A stretch of 64,000 bases of DNA, from positions 43,527 through 107,526 of the forward strand of contig NZ_JAEMNX010000021.1 of the NCBI RefSeq assembly GCF_016463975.1, in the 5' to 3' direction. This DNA comes from Marinomonas transparens. Its GTDB lineage: Bacteria > Pseudomonadota > Gammaproteobacteria > Pseudomonadales > Marinomonadaceae. The position numbers were made by a program, and so were the translations under genes. Each line of letters begins with the position of its first letter. Position 1 is the stretch's first letter. The notes under the pieces are model-generated. The model was not told the DNA's origin, did not search any database, and worked only from the letters and a program-made list of their open reading frames with translations. Positions 34,925 through 44,460 of the stretch are shown piece after piece.

Positions 34925-36166
34925 CTAATTCAACCGACGAGTACTCAATGTTTGATAAAGCCCACCCGCTCTATCTTCTTCCATGCATAAGCCCAACATA
35001 TCATCAATAAAAAAGGCCAACGCTCGCCTTTCTATCATTTTAATGCCTTGTTTTTGCTTATCAGTAAGATGACCATATTTAGAAGCCGCACCGAAATCGC
35101 CAAACAATATATGATCTTCTTTATTAATCAGTACATTATGAGCATATAAATCACCATGACTTATGCAACGCTCGCTAAAATGCTCTACGAGGCTGTCCAT
35201 TTGCTGGATAATAACTTCAATCTGATTAATTGAAAAAGACTGCCCTTGGGTAAAAGTATCTCTGGTACAAGAGACCAAGCTCGGCGGTTGCCCTAAATTA
35301 GTATAGTTGTCAGGGATCAACTCCATCACTAAAGCTGAGCAATCTTGTTCTGTGATTTTCGCTAAAGGCTTTACCAAGTTAGGATGGCTGCCCGTTGTGA
35401 GGCAAGCATCAAGCTCATCTTCCGGATACCCGTCGCTGGTTACCTCCCCTTTAAACACCTTCACCGCAATAGGGTCAGGAAAAGCGTATTGATTATGTCT
35501 CCAACTGGCTTTAGAAATCACACCCGAGGCTCCCTGACCAAGCACCTGATGCCAAGCTAAGTCTTTAGATTGAACCCTTCTAAATTCGGGATGGGTATCT
35601 CGCTCAGTGCAAAAAGGGTTGCCAGAAAAAGCCAACCAAGCCAAACGAGGTAAGCCTAATAATACATCAGGAAATGTTTTCAGCTGATTAGCAGATAAAC
35701 GAATCAATTCAAGATTCTGACAATTCGACATGGCGGCAGGAAGAGAAGTTAAACGATTACCCGCCAAGGCCAGTTTTTGCAATCGTTTCAGCTGACCTAT
35801 TTTTTCTGGCAATGATGTCACTTGATTGTCTGTCAAAATTAACCAGCGAGTAATCTCAGGTAAAGATGCCTCAGAGACAGTAGAAATTTGGTTGCTTTTA
35901 AAGCCTATCATTTCTAAATTTTGGCATTGCCCTAAAACCTCTGGCAATTTAGTAAAGCGATTATTCGAACAGAATAAAATGCGCAATTTTGTCAGGCGAG
36001 GCAAGTCATCAGGCAACTCACTCAACGCATTATTTGACAGGTCTAAAATTTCTAAGCTATCAGCAAGATCAAAAATATCAGATGGGAATTCGGTTAGATT
36101 TTCAGACAGTTGAAGTCGGGTAATTCCCTTTAACTCTCCACTGCAAAGTTGGGCAAGTGTGTGCAA
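34925..36166 (-). CDS. Leucine-rich-repeat protein kinase
   Basis: A 413-residue protein. Residues about 15-185 are some seven leucine-rich repeats of about 23 residues with the pattern LxxLxLxxNxLxxLP (e.g. LEILDLSNNALSELPDDL). Residues about 200-405 form an active-looking protein kinase domain: glycine loop LGQGASGVISKA (210-220), Lys236 in IAVKVFKG, catalytic loop HGDLYAHNVLI (Asp339, Asn344) and DFG at 357-359. HGD replaces HRD. No TM or signal peptide is seen, so it is probably cytosolic. The start is a TTG; no in-frame ATG exists upstream before a stop. Target and pathway are unknown. It is convergent with ribH. Confidence 0.88.
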   Translation of the reverse strand: MHTLAQLCSGELKGITRLQLSENLTEFPSDIFDLADSLEILDLSNNALSELPDDLPRLTKLRILFCSNNRFTKLPEVLGQCQNLEMIGFKSNQISTVSEASLPEITRWLILTDNQVTSLPEKIGQLKRLQKLALAGNRLTSLPAAMSNCQNLELIRLSANQLKTFPDVLLGLPRLAWLAFSGNPFCTERDTHPEFRRVQSKDLAWHQVLGQGASGVISKASWRHNQYAFPDPIAVKVFKGEVTSDGYPEDELDACLTTGSHPNLVKPLAKITEQDCSALVMELIPDNYTNLGQPPSLVSCTRDTFTQGQSFSINQIEVIIQQMDSLVEHFSERCISHGDLYAHNVLINKEDHILFGDFGAASKYGHLTDKQKQGIKMIERRALAFFIDDMLGLCMEEDRAGGLYQTLSTRRLN

Positions 36167-36238
36167 AATACATCTCGTCTACAAAAATTTCGCACATTAT
36201 ACCGATTCATACTTTGAATAGGGGCAAAACTGAAGAGG

Positions 36239-36781
36239 TCACAGTTCTATTTGGTTCGGAATCGTCAAAATTAAATCCGTCGCTCCCACATCAAGGCCCA
36301 TTTGAGACAGCAAAGTGGTTATTTGCCCTCTATGGTGCGTTTGATGATTAAAAAAGTGCTGCAGAACCAAAGCAAAACATTGTGAATGAGCAATACCCTT
36401 GGTGTTTTTATACAATAACAGTGAAGCAAGCATCCCATCGGTGAGGTCATCTATCATTTCTATGATTACTAAATCCAAGTGAAAACGCATGTCTTGCAAA
36501 TCGTTAAAATCTGCATAAAGCTCACTGTCTAAACGAGCAGGCCTCTCTAAGGTACGAACACCATCAAGACAAAACAATGTAGTGAAATGATCAGCAAAGC
36601 GTTTTAACCAAATAATATCGCCTACTATATTATGATTGAGGGTTCCCAATATCGACCTAAAGAAAGCCCCTTTATCTTCTCTAAGGTCCGCATCCTCTAA
36701 TTGAGTAGCGGCTTGATAAATGGCTCGGTTCATCCATTGGTTATAAGAAGCCATCAACTGCATATTTGGTTTTACCGACAT
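36239..36781 (-). CDS. DinB-family putative metal-dependent protein
   Basis: A 180-residue four-helix DinB/YfiT-like protein. The three-His metal site is visible as NHNIVGDIIW in helix 2 and HHRGQITTLLSQMG in the last helix, the usual arrangement. GAGGT precedes the ATG. DinB-like proteins include thiol-dependent S-transferases and DNA-damage-induced proteins of unknown activity. No SOS box was noticed upstream. It is downstream of the small ybaM homologue on the same strand. Confidence 0.87.
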   Translation of the reverse strand: MSVKPNMQLMASYNQWMNRAIYQAATQLEDADLREDKGAFFRSILGTLNHNIVGDIIWLKRFADHFTTLFCLDGVRTLERPARLDSELYADFNDLQDMRFHLDLVIIEMIDDLTDGMLASLLLYKNTKGIAHSQCFALVLQHFFNHQTHHRGQITTLLSQMGLDVGATDLILTIPNQIEL

Positions 36782-36889
36782 GCTACTACCTCACATTTTC
36801 CGTGCCACTGCCAAAACAGCAATTCGCTTGACCCAAAGGAACATTTTTTATTACTTTCGTTTGCGATAAAACAACCAAATCTAAGTAAA

Positions 36890-37057
36890 CTATTTCTTTT
36901 CTAATGGGTCTACCTTAACGTCGAGTTTACTTTGGAAGTCCTTTAACACCAAAACCAAAGCATCAACCGCAACTTTAGGTTCAACATCATTTGTTTCGAG
37001 CAATTCGATTAAATCTACAGCGAGCTGGATGTGATTTGGAGCGTTTTCTAAAGTCAT
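36890..37057 (-). CDS. ybaM: YbaM-family (DUF2496) small protein
   Basis: A 55-residue protein: MTLENAPNHIQLAVDLIELL is its start, with an interrupted match to E. coli YbaM (which begins [20 protein letters not shown]), and it continues LVLKDFQSKL to a Lys-rich end. Size and composition match DUF2496. It begins with ATG and ends with TAG. The function of YbaM is not known. The 162 bp between it and tpm (divergent) must hold both promoters. It was too short to be flagged by a simple length cut-off. Confidence 0.85.
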   Translation of the reverse strand: MTLENAPNHIQLAVDLIELLETNDVEPKVAVDALVLVLKDFQSKLDVKVDPLEKK

Positions 37058-37219
37058 AACAATTCCGACCTAAAAATGAAGTAATCTGTAGGTAAAACTA
37101 GACGAAATGGGCACTGTAAAAGTTCCGTCTATGTCTATACTGTGTACTTTAATATTGAATCTAGAAGATAACAAAAGAAAGCTTAAACATTTAAAATAGC
37201 AGATTTTAATGAGGCAACC

Positions 37220-37858
37220 ATGATTACAAATGAATTCTGGTTAGATCGCTGGAAAGCAGGTCAAATTGGTTTCCATAAAGAGGGGGTCCATCCACGCCTT
37301 ATCGAGTTTTGGCCAATACTCCCTCAAAGAAGCCAAGTTCTTGTGCCCTTATGTGGCAAATCAAATGACATGATTTGGCTAGCAGAACAAGGCTATCAGG
37401 TTACGGGCGTTGAGCTTTCCTCTCTGGCAGTGGTACAGTTTTTAGGCGATAACGATTTGTCCTACGAAACCCACCAAGAAGGTGAGTTGAAAATCCATAC
37501 TGTTCTCGACTTGCCATTACGCATCGTAGAAGGCGATTATTTTCTCTTCAGCGAGGATAATTTTGATGCCTGCTATGACCGAGCAGCCATGGTCGCTATG
37601 CCGGAGTCAAAACGAGCGGATTATGTCGCTCACACCTTATCAAGACTCTCTCCAACCGCTTCAACACTGCTAATCTCTTTACATTACGAAGGCGACAAAC
37701 AAGGCCCACCATTTTCGGTCGATGAGCAAAGCGTTATGACCATGTGGGGAAATAACATTCAAAAAATAGCCTCCGAAGATTTAGCACAAACTAACCCACA
37801 ATATAAAGAAGGTAACTATCAATTTTTCAATGAAACAGTATGGCGTATTACTCCCTAA
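37220..37858 (+). CDS. tpm: Thiopurine S-methyltransferase
   Basis: A 212-residue SAM-dependent methyltransferase with the Tpm signatures FWLDRWKAGQIGFHKEGVHP, LVPLCGKSNDMIWLAEQGY, VTGVELSS and ACYDRAAMVAMP. Bacterial Tpm methylates thiols and metalloids such as tellurite and selenite, giving some tolerance. The full length and all SAM motifs are intact. The gene is probably monocistronic, with a 149-bp gap before ygiQ. Confidence 0.93.
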   Translation: MITNEFWLDRWKAGQIGFHKEGVHPRLIEFWPILPQRSQVLVPLCGKSNDMIWLAEQGYQVTGVELSSLAVVQFLGDNDLSYETHQEGELKIHTVLDLPLRIVEGDYFLFSEDNFDACYDRAAMVAMPESKRADYVAHTLSRLSPTASTLLISLHYEGDKQGPPFSVDEQSVMTMWGNNIQKIASEDLAQTNPQYKEGNYQFFNETVWRITP

Positions 37859-38007
37859 AAACACCAAGCGTTAGTCGATATTGATTGAGCTATATACTTG
37901 ACTGTTTTTCTGGGATAATAACGCTCGATTTTTTACCGATAAACCATGTATCTCACACTAGGCATTTGACAATGCCATCGCCCAGTCGCCGATACCAAGA
38001 GTAGCTA

Positions 38008-40275
38008 ATGATCAAACGACATAAAACCGCCAAACAGCTCTTTTCTTACCCACCATATTGGGCCGAGTGTTACGGTGTTTCACCCTTTTTGCCAACCTCT
38101 CGTGAAGAGATGGACACATTAGGCTGGGATAGTTGTGACGTTATCATTGTTACTGGTGATGCTTATGTGGATCACCCAAGCTTTGGCATGGCGGTAATGG
38201 GGCGTTTATTGGAAGCTCAAGGCTACCGTGTAGGTATTATCGACCAGCCAGATTGGCGTAACGCAGAAGATTTCAAACGCCTAGGTCGCCCTAACCTGTA
38301 CTTTGGTGTCACCGCTGGCAACATGGACTCCTTGATAAATCGTTACACAGCGGATTTAAAAGTTCGTAACGACGACGCCTACACACCCTATGGCGCGGGT
38401 GGAAAACGCCCAGATCGTGCAGTGATAGTCTATTCTCAACGCTGTAAAGAAGCGTTCCAAGATGTGCCCGTGATGATCGGCGGTATAGAGGCCAGCCTAA
38501 GACGTATTGCCCAATACGATTACTGGAGCAATGAAGTACGCCGTTCTGTACTGATAGATTCTACTGCTGACATCCTACTTTATGGTAACGCAGAACGAGC
38601 AATCATTGATGTAACCCATGAGCTCGCGATGGGAAAAACCATGAAAGAATTAACCAATATTCGTGGTACGACCATTATCAGGGACACGCCTCCAGGTGGT
38701 TTTACCGAAATAGACTCAACACGCGTTGATTGGCCTGGTAAGGTCGAGAAAATCTACAGCCCTTACGAATACATTCCTGAAGGCAAGTGTCAAACTAAAG
38801 ACGAAAAGGACAGTGATGTGATGCCGATTCGAGTCATTCCTGCGCCTTTACGGCGTGGCGAAAAGCTTGACCCAGATAAGACTTATATCCGCATCCCTTC
38901 TTTCGAAAAGGTCTCGAAAGACCCTGTGTTGTACGCGCATACTTCACGTATTTTGCACCTTGAGTCAAACCCACACAACGCACGCGCCTTGATTCAAAAA
39001 CACGGCAAAAAAGAAATCTGGGTTAACCCGCCACCAATTCCTCTAGAAACACCGGAAATGGATGGCGTATTCGATTTACCTTATGCTCGCGTTCCGCACC
39101 CTAAGTACCAAAAAGCCCGCATTCCTGCCTATGACATGATCAAAACCTCAATCAATATCATGCGCGGTTGTTTTGGCGGCTGTACCTTTTGCTCGATTAC
39201 AGAGCATGAAGGTCGTGTGATTCAATCTCGCTCACATGAATCCATCTTGAATGAAATCGAAGATATCAAGGCAAAAGTACCAGGGTTTACTGGCCATATT
39301 TCGGATCTTGGCGGCCCCACTTCAAACATGTATACCTTGAACTGCAAGGACGACGAAATCCAAGCATCATGTCGTAAACTGTCTTGTGTGTACCCCACAA
39401 TCTGTTCAAATCTTAATACTGACCACAGTCCAACCACTCAGTTATACCGTAAAACCAGAGCAGTAGAAGGCATTCACACAGTATCCATCGCCTCAGGCTT
39501 GCGTTACGACCTAGCAGTTGAAGACCCAGAATATGTACGAGAGCTGGTAACTCACCACGTTGGCGGCCTTTTAAAAATTGCTCCTGAGCACTCAGAAAAA
39601 GATACCCTGTCAAAAATGATGAAACCGGGTATGGGAACTTATGATCGCTTCAAACGCATGTTTGATAAGTATTCAAAAGAAGCCGGTAAAAAACAGCACT
39701 TGATTCCTTACTTTATTGCCGCGCATCCGGGTAGTTCTGACGAAGATATGATGAACCTAGCTCTGTGGTTAAAAACCAACGACTTCAAACCAGATCAGGT
39801 ACAAACCTTCTACCCTTCCCCCATGTCACTGGCAACCGCCATGTATCACTCAGGAAAAAACCCATTGAAGCCTGTGACTTACAAAAGTGAGGACGTTTAT
39901 ACGCCGAAAGATCATAAGCAGCGCACGGTACAGAAGGGCTTCTTACGCTATCATGATCCAAGCAACTGGAAGGACCTGCGTAATACTTTGATTCAAATGG
40001 GCCGACCAGACCTTATTGGCGATAGTGGAAACAAACTGGTTCCCTCCGCCGACAAGGACATTCAAGTACCTCGCCGTCCTCAAAAAACCAAACCGGGTCA
40101 AGCAATAGGGGCATCCCATACCTCAAATCGTCCGACCATAGCAAAAAATACTGCGACAGAAAAAGCCCGCCGTAAGAAGCATAAAAGTAATGTGACAACA
40201 GTAACAGCAGGGCGTTCTTCACCAGAACCTAGTAGAACAACAAAACGTCGAAAACCTAAAGCAAGAACAAGATAA
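38008..40275 (+). CDS. ygiQ: YgiQ-family radical SAM protein
   Basis: A 755-residue radical SAM enzyme. An N-terminal cobalamin-binding-like/UPF0313 domain ([20 protein letters not shown]) is followed by the cluster motif C-x3-C-x2-C in [19 protein letters not shown], and a C-terminal extension rich in Lys/Arg/Pro/Thr (about 50 residues, with [20 protein letters not shown]). The reaction is unknown in any organism I can name. Length is normal for YgiQ (about 740). A terminator-like hairpin follows it. Confidence 0.94.
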   Translation: MIKRHKTAKQLFSYPPYWAECYGVSPFLPTSREEMDTLGWDSCDVIIVTGDAYVDHPSFGMAVMGRLLEAQGYRVGIIDQPDWRNAEDFKRLGRPNLYFGVTAGNMDSLINRYTADLKVRNDDAYTPYGAGGKRPDRAVIVYSQRCKEAFQDVPVMIGGIEASLRRIAQYDYWSNEVRRSVLIDSTADILLYGNAERAIIDVTHELAMGKTMKELTNIRGTTIIRDTPPGGFTEIDSTRVDWPGKVEKIYSPYEYIPEGKCQTKDEKDSDVMPIRVIPAPLRRGEKLDPDKTYIRIPSFEKVSKDPVLYAHTSRILHLESNPHNARALIQKHGKKEIWVNPPPIPLETPEMDGVFDLPYARVPHPKYQKARIPAYDMIKTSINIMRGCFGGCTFCSITEHEGRVIQSRSHESILNEIEDIKAKVPGFTGHISDLGGPTSNMYTLNCKDDEIQASCRKLSCVYPTICSNLNTDHSPTTQLYRKTRAVEGIHTVSIASGLRYDLAVEDPEYVRELVTHHVGGLLKIAPEHSEKDTLSKMMKPGMGTYDRFKRMFDKYSKEAGKKQHLIPYFIAAHPGSSDEDMMNLALWLKTNDFKPDQVQTFYPSPMSLATAMYHSGKNPLKPVTYKSEDVYTPKDHKQRTVQKGFLRYHDPSNWKDLRNTLIQMGRPDLIGDSGNKLVPSADKDIQVPRRPQKTKPGQAIGASHTSNRPTIAKNTATEKARRKKHKSNVTTVTAGRSSPEPSRTTKRRKPKARTR

Positions 40276-40292
40276 TAAGCCACGACCTTAAC

Positions 40293-40328
40293 AAAACGCT
40301 TCATATTGGCCTTAATATGAAGCGTTTT
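40293..40328. terminator. Terminator after ygiQ
   Basis: A perfect 15-bp stem AAAACGCTTCATATT / AATATGAAGCGTTTT has a 6-nt loop, with A and T runs at either end. It probably works in both directions between the convergent ygiQ and membrane-protein genes. Confidence 0.88.
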
Positions 40329-40354
40329 ATTAAATGGGTATAGAGATGAAATAA

Positions 40355-40975
40355 TTAATCTTGAATAATTGAGGTCAATTGTCTTTTCTGGCTAATACAC
40401 AATACAACCAACTCAACTGCTGAAATGAAGATGAGTGTATAGCCTAAGGTTTCGATGCCTTCTTCAACGATATTCTTTACCGTATGAATATAACCACTTC
40501 CCATCACAGCTTCCCAAAAAGACCCTCGCCCCATCAGACGAGAAAAAGCTAACAGAGTCACCATTCCTGCCAAAAAAGTACCAAAACAAGCCTGCTCAGA
40601 GTAAAGCTTCATAGAAGCATAGATAGAAGAAAACTGCCCCCACAGAAACACCAGAATGGTCAGAAAAATAAAGCTGATGAGGGTTTGCCAAGCCCCGTCA
40701 AAAAGATAAAGGTCCAATAAAGAATCAGATTCACGAATAAACATCATTGCTAGTAGTGCAGACAATAGAGTAGACGCAACTCTTAACCTAGCATCTAATT
40801 TAGCGGCATATAAAAAAAGCAGACTACTGAAAAAGGTAAATATGTCTTGCAGATGCTCAGTGACACTATGCTCATTGTACTGAGCAGACGTCATTACTCG
40901 ATAACCTTCTAGAGAAATAAGCTGAGCTACGCCCGCTACCAAAAATAGATAAATAAAACTACGCAGAATAAACAT
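40355..40975 (-). CDS. Unknown integral membrane protein
   Basis: A 206-residue protein that I do not recognise. It has about six hydrophobic segments, e.g. SFIYLFLVAGVAQLISLEGY near the N-terminus, LISFIFLTILVFLWGQF in the middle and LGYTLIFISAVELVVLC near the end. Short polar loops contain conserved-looking acidic/His residues (EEGIETLGY, TVKNIVEEG). It may be related to uncharacterised proteins annotated as hypothetical membrane proteins in related genera. It lies alone between ygiQ and der, with a 225-bp upstream gap. Confidence 0.72.
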   Translation of the reverse strand: MFILRSFIYLFLVAGVAQLISLEGYRVMTSAQYNEHSVTEHLQDIFTFFSSLLFLYAAKLDARLRVASTLLSALLAMMFIRESDSLLDLYLFDGAWQTLISFIFLTILVFLWGQFSSIYASMKLYSEQACFGTFLAGMVTLLAFSRLMGRGSFWEAVMGSGYIHTVKNIVEEGIETLGYTLIFISAVELVVLCISQKRQLTSIIQD

Positions 40976-41137
40976 GTGAACCTCATTATTTGACTGCGAG
41001 AGTTTAGTGAAAAAAAAATGAAAAAACGATGAGCTATCTAAAATGACACCATTATTCCAAAATAAATAAAAAAAGCATTTGAGATATCCTTATTAGGAAA
41101 TAAATAGAATTGGCTACTCATAGGAAAGTATTCAAGC

Positions 41138-41187
41138 AAAAAAATCCCCGCAAACCTTTAGCTAAATGAAAGTAAGCGGGGATTTTT
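41138..41187. terminator. Terminator after der
   Basis: AAAAATCCCCGC pairs with GCGGGGATTTTT around a 24-nt loop that can itself pair (CTTT/AAAG). It is 14 bp past the der stop. It ends the conserved bamB-der block on the minus strand. Confidence 0.85.
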
Positions 41188-41200
41188 ATAACAAGGAAAG

Positions 41201-42541
41201 CTATTTCTTCTTCGGTGCGAATGGGTTCTCAGAAGACTTAAATTCAAAGCTAATCGGCGTACCAGTGATATTTAATACGGTTCTGAATTTGTTCTCCAAA
41301 TAGCGCTTATAGCTACCTGGTAAAGAATTTGTCTGATTACCATGCACCACAATACGTGGAGGATTAGAGCCCCCTTGGTGGGCGTACCTAAGTTTAATCC
41401 GCCGACTATTTACCATAGGCGGCTGATGCTCAGCTACGGCATCTTCTAAAATACGCGTTAGGCGATTTGTTGACCATTTAGCGTAACAAGACTCATAAGT
41501 GCTCTCGATAGTATCGTATAAGTCACCAACCGCCGTACCATGTAAAGCAGAGATGTAATGCACCTTAGCGTAAGGCACAAAACCTAAACGACGCTCTACT
41601 TCACTTTTAATATGTTCACGCTCGTCTTTTTGCAGTCCATCCCATTTATTAATAGCAATAACAACACCACGGCCCGCATCTAATACATAGCCAATCATGT
41701 GTAGATCTTGCTCTACTAAATCTTCATGACCATCTATGACAACAATCACGACGTTAGCATCTTGAATCGCTTGCAAGGTTTTAACGATAGAGAATTTTTC
41801 TACGGCTTCCTTAACATGTTTTCGACGACGTACACCTGCAGTATCAATTAATGTGTACTCTTTATCGTGACGAATATAAGGAATATAAACACTGTCACGG
41901 GTAGTACCAGGCATGTCATAAACCACAACTCGATCTTCACCCAGCATACGGTTTACCAATGTTGATTTACCTACATTTGGACGACCAACAACACCAATAC
42001 GAATCCCCTTCGACTCTAAGTTAATTTGGTTTTTGGCCTCTTCAACTTGCTCGGCAAATGGCAGCATCACTTTATCAATTAATACATGCACCCCTTTGCC
42101 ATGGGACGCCGCAATAGGATGCAACTCCCCAAGACCTAAAGAATAAAAATCAGCCAAAGCAATGTCTTCATTAATCCCATCGGTTTTATTCACCACCAAA
42201 GAGACTGGCTTATTTGAACGGCGCAAATGATTAGCAATCATTTCATCCGCAGGATTTAAACCATGGCGACCATCAACCAGAAACAAAACGGCATCCGCCT
42301 CTTCAATCGCCAACAATGACTGACGCGCCATTTTTTCATCTATACCTTGTTCATCGCCACTAATACCACCAGTATCAATAACGATAAATTCATGCTCACC
42401 AAGCTTGCCGTCACCGTATTTACGGTCACGAGTTAAGCCTGGATAATCGGCAACTAAAGCATCACGAGATCTCGTCAATTGATTGAAGAGAGTTGATTTG
42501 CCAACATTGGGTCTACCTACCAATGCAATAACTGGAATCAT
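41201..42541 (-). CDS. der: Ribosome biogenesis GTPase Der (EngA)
   Basis: A 446-residue essential GTPase with two tandem G domains. Walker A motifs are [14 protein letters not shown] (near residue 8) and [15 protein letters not shown] (around 185). G3 motifs are DTGG and DTAG; G4 motifs NKTD and NKWD. A C-terminal KH-like domain ends in a Lys-rich tail (NPFAPKKK). Der acts in 50S subunit assembly. I chose the ATG of [12 protein letters not shown], preceded by AGGT; an upstream start would lie inside a strong hairpin. It is the last gene of the conserved cluster. Confidence 0.95.
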   Translation of the reverse strand: MIPVIALVGRPNVGKSTLFNQLTRSRDALVADYPGLTRDRKYGDGKLGEHEFIVIDTGGISGDEQGIDEKMARQSLLAIEEADAVLFLVDGRHGLNPADEMIANHLRRSNKPVSLVVNKTDGINEDIALADFYSLGLGELHPIAASHGKGVHVLIDKVMLPFAEQVEEAKNQINLESKGIRIGVVGRPNVGKSTLVNRMLGEDRVVVYDMPGTTRDSVYIPYIRHDKEYTLIDTAGVRRRKHVKEAVEKFSIVKTLQAIQDANVVIVVIDGHEDLVEQDLHMIGYVLDAGRGVVIAINKWDGLQKDEREHIKSEVERRLGFVPYAKVHYISALHGTAVGDLYDTIESTYESCYAKWSTNRLTRILEDAVAEHQPPMVNSRRIKLRYAHQGGSNPPRIVVHGNQTNSLPGSYKRYLENKFRTVLNITGTPISFEFKSSENPFAPKKK

Positions 42542-42565
42542 TTTTTTACCTATAAAATACAAAAT

Positions 42566-42596
42566 GGCTGCCATCCCCACTATGGGGATGGCAGCC
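42566..42596 (-). terminator. Strong hairpin between bamB and der
   Basis: A perfect 13-bp G/C-rich stem GGCTGCCATCCCC / GGGGATGGCAGCC with a 5-nt loop lies 25 bp upstream of the der start. On the minus strand it is followed by CATTTTG, so partial termination is plausible. Confidence 0.75.
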
Positions 42597-42630
42597 TTTT
42601 AAAATCGCTAAAAGAAGTCGGAAATCGATT

Positions 42631-43764
42631 TCAGTAATGTAATGCAGTCACATCATCATTGGGCGTCAATATAAATAACTGCTCACCAATGGAGAGCATA
42701 CGACCACCTGGTGGGACATCATTATCCGCTAATCTACGGCCCTTCACTTCACCCGTTTTCAGATCAAGTAGATGGACATAACCACCACGATCCATCACAG
42801 CGACATAATCTTGAAAGAATTCTGGGGTAATAAGATCACGGTCAACCAGTGTATCATTTTCCCATACCTGCGACCCATTTTTAGCATTTAAAGCAATCAC
42901 TTTACTGCTCATATCAGTCACAACCAATAAATCATCTTGCACAGCCACACCAACAGAACTTGGAATATTTCGCTGCCAAGCCAACTGACCTGTTGCCACA
43001 GAAAGCGCTACCAGGGTGCCATTATAAGCAGCAGCATAGACAATGCCACCTTTTACCACTAGACGACCATCGACATCGCTCAAACGCTCAATTTCATAGC
43101 GCCCTTCTGCTTTGCCAACTTCGTAAGACCAGAGGTTATTACCCGTCTGCAAATCAAATGCCTTAACCTTACCATCAGCATAGCCAGCAATCACCTTACC
43201 ATTACTAATAACAGGTGCACTGGTACCACGCACGGTCAAAGAAGGTAAGTCTTCTTTAGCACGCCATAAGCTATCACCCGTTACAGCATCATGAACACTT
43301 AACCAACCGTCTGTTGTTTGTACCGCTAATTTACCTGCTGCATAAGCCGCTTCAGCAAGCACTTCTGAACTTAATGGCACTTCCCACAATACGGCCTTCT
43401 TCGACAATGATATTGCCACTAACTCGGCGTTATAAGTGCCGAAATAAAGCGTATCACCATTTAACGTCACGCCTGCACTTGGCTCATAGTCAGTTTCAAT
43501 ATGGGACTGTTTTTTTCCATTTTCTTGAGAAACTTGATAAACCGAACCTTTATCAGTCACAAAAAATACAGACCCATTTCCAGCAACCAAATTAAAACGT
43601 TCACTGGACTCACCGAAGTTACTATCTACACTGGTACGCCATGAGGTTCGTAAATCTACTTCACTATCAATCGCGGGTGGAGAGGGCAAAGCGGGACGAG
43701 CATTAGAACAGCCTTGAATAATCAAGACAGCTAACAACATGCTTGCGAAAAATGACTTACTCAT
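42631..43764 (-). CDS. bamB: Outer membrane protein assembly factor BamB
   Basis: A 377-residue lipoprotein of the BAM complex. The signal peptide ends in lipobox LIIQGCSN. The rest is an eight-bladed PQQ-like beta-propeller with repeats such as LLVVTDMSSKVIALNAKNGS and GKVKAFDLQTGNNLWSYE. It helps BamA insert beta-barrel proteins. The order yfgM-bamB-der matches E. coli. The gap from yfgM is 2 bp. Confidence 0.95.
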   Translation of the reverse strand: MSKSFFASMLLAVLIIQGCSNARPALPSPPAIDSEVDLRTSWRTSVDSNFGESSERFNLVAGNGSVFFVTDKGSVYQVSQENGKKQSHIETDYEPSAGVTLNGDTLYFGTYNAELVAISLSKKAVLWEVPLSSEVLAEAAYAAGKLAVQTTDGWLSVHDAVTGDSLWRAKEDLPSLTVRGTSAPVISNGKVIAGYADGKVKAFDLQTGNNLWSYEVGKAEGRYEIERLSDVDGRLVVKGGIVYAAAYNGTLVALSVATGQLAWQRNIPSSVGVAVQDDLLVVTDMSSKVIALNAKNGSQVWENDTLVDRDLITPEFFQDYVAVMDRGGYVHLLDLKTGEVKGRRLADNDVPPGGRMLSIGEQLFILTPNDDVTALHY

Positions 43765-43766
43765 AG

Positions 43767-44408
43767 TTAGCCTTTCACCAAGTCCTTCAATTTAATATCA
43801 AGCAACGGATGATTTGCACCCGCTCCCAATGCTTCACTGGCTTTTTCATAGGCAACACGGGCATCGTCACGCTTACCTTGTGCCAATGAAATATCACCTA
43901 TAAGTTCCTGTTTTTGAACAGAAAATTCATCTTCAGAAACTTTTTCCAATTGCGCCATCGCCGCCGTAAAATCTTGCTTTTGCAGCATCAAACGAGCGAT
44001 ACGCAAATTGGCAATAGCAATAAAAGAAGTATCTTCAGTTTCCGCGATGGCCTTATCTAATGCTTTAATTGCCTCATCGTAATTTCCCTGATAAGCATCC
44101 ACACGAGCAACAAATAGCTGCCCAAACATAGCATAACCGGTATCGCTATATTCATCGCTTAATTGCTTAGCAATAAAGGTAACCGTTTTAAGATTATTTT
44201 CATCTTTCAAATCCGCTGCGGCTTGCACTAAATCTTGGTACAAAGCAGACGCTTCCGCCGTATGATTTGCTTCGTTAGTTTTCCAAGCTTGCCAACCAAA
44301 ATAGCCACCAACACCGACACCAACGGCCAAAATCAAGGCAACACCGTTCTTTTTCCACCAAGCTTTAAAGGCTTCAATTTGTTCTTCTTCAGTCTTTAAT
44401 TCCGACAC
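43767..44408 (-). CDS. yfgM: YfgM-family TPR inner-membrane ancillary protein
   Basis: A 213-residue protein with a short cytoplasmic N-terminus (EEEQIEAFKAWWKKNG), one TM segment (VALILAVGVGVGGYFGWQAW) and a periplasmic TPR-like domain. YfgM associates with the SecYEG-PpiD translocon and may help periplasmic chaperone networks. The E..F..WW.KNG signature is typical. It is directly in front of bamB, as in enterobacteria. Confidence 0.92.
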   Translation of the reverse strand: MSELKTEEEQIEAFKAWWKKNGVALILAVGVGVGGYFGWQAWKTNEANHTAEASALYQDLVQAAADLKDENNLKTVTFIAKQLSDEYSDTGYAMFGQLFVARVDAYQGNYDEAIKALDKAIAETEDTSFIAIANLRIARLMLQKQDFTAAMAQLEKVSEDEFSVQKQELIGDISLAQGKRDDARVAYEKASEALGAGANHPLLDIKLKDLVKG

Positions 44409-44460
44409 TTTTCATTCCTTATTCAGGCACCTTCTCTACCTATAGAGAACAGCGCTACTT

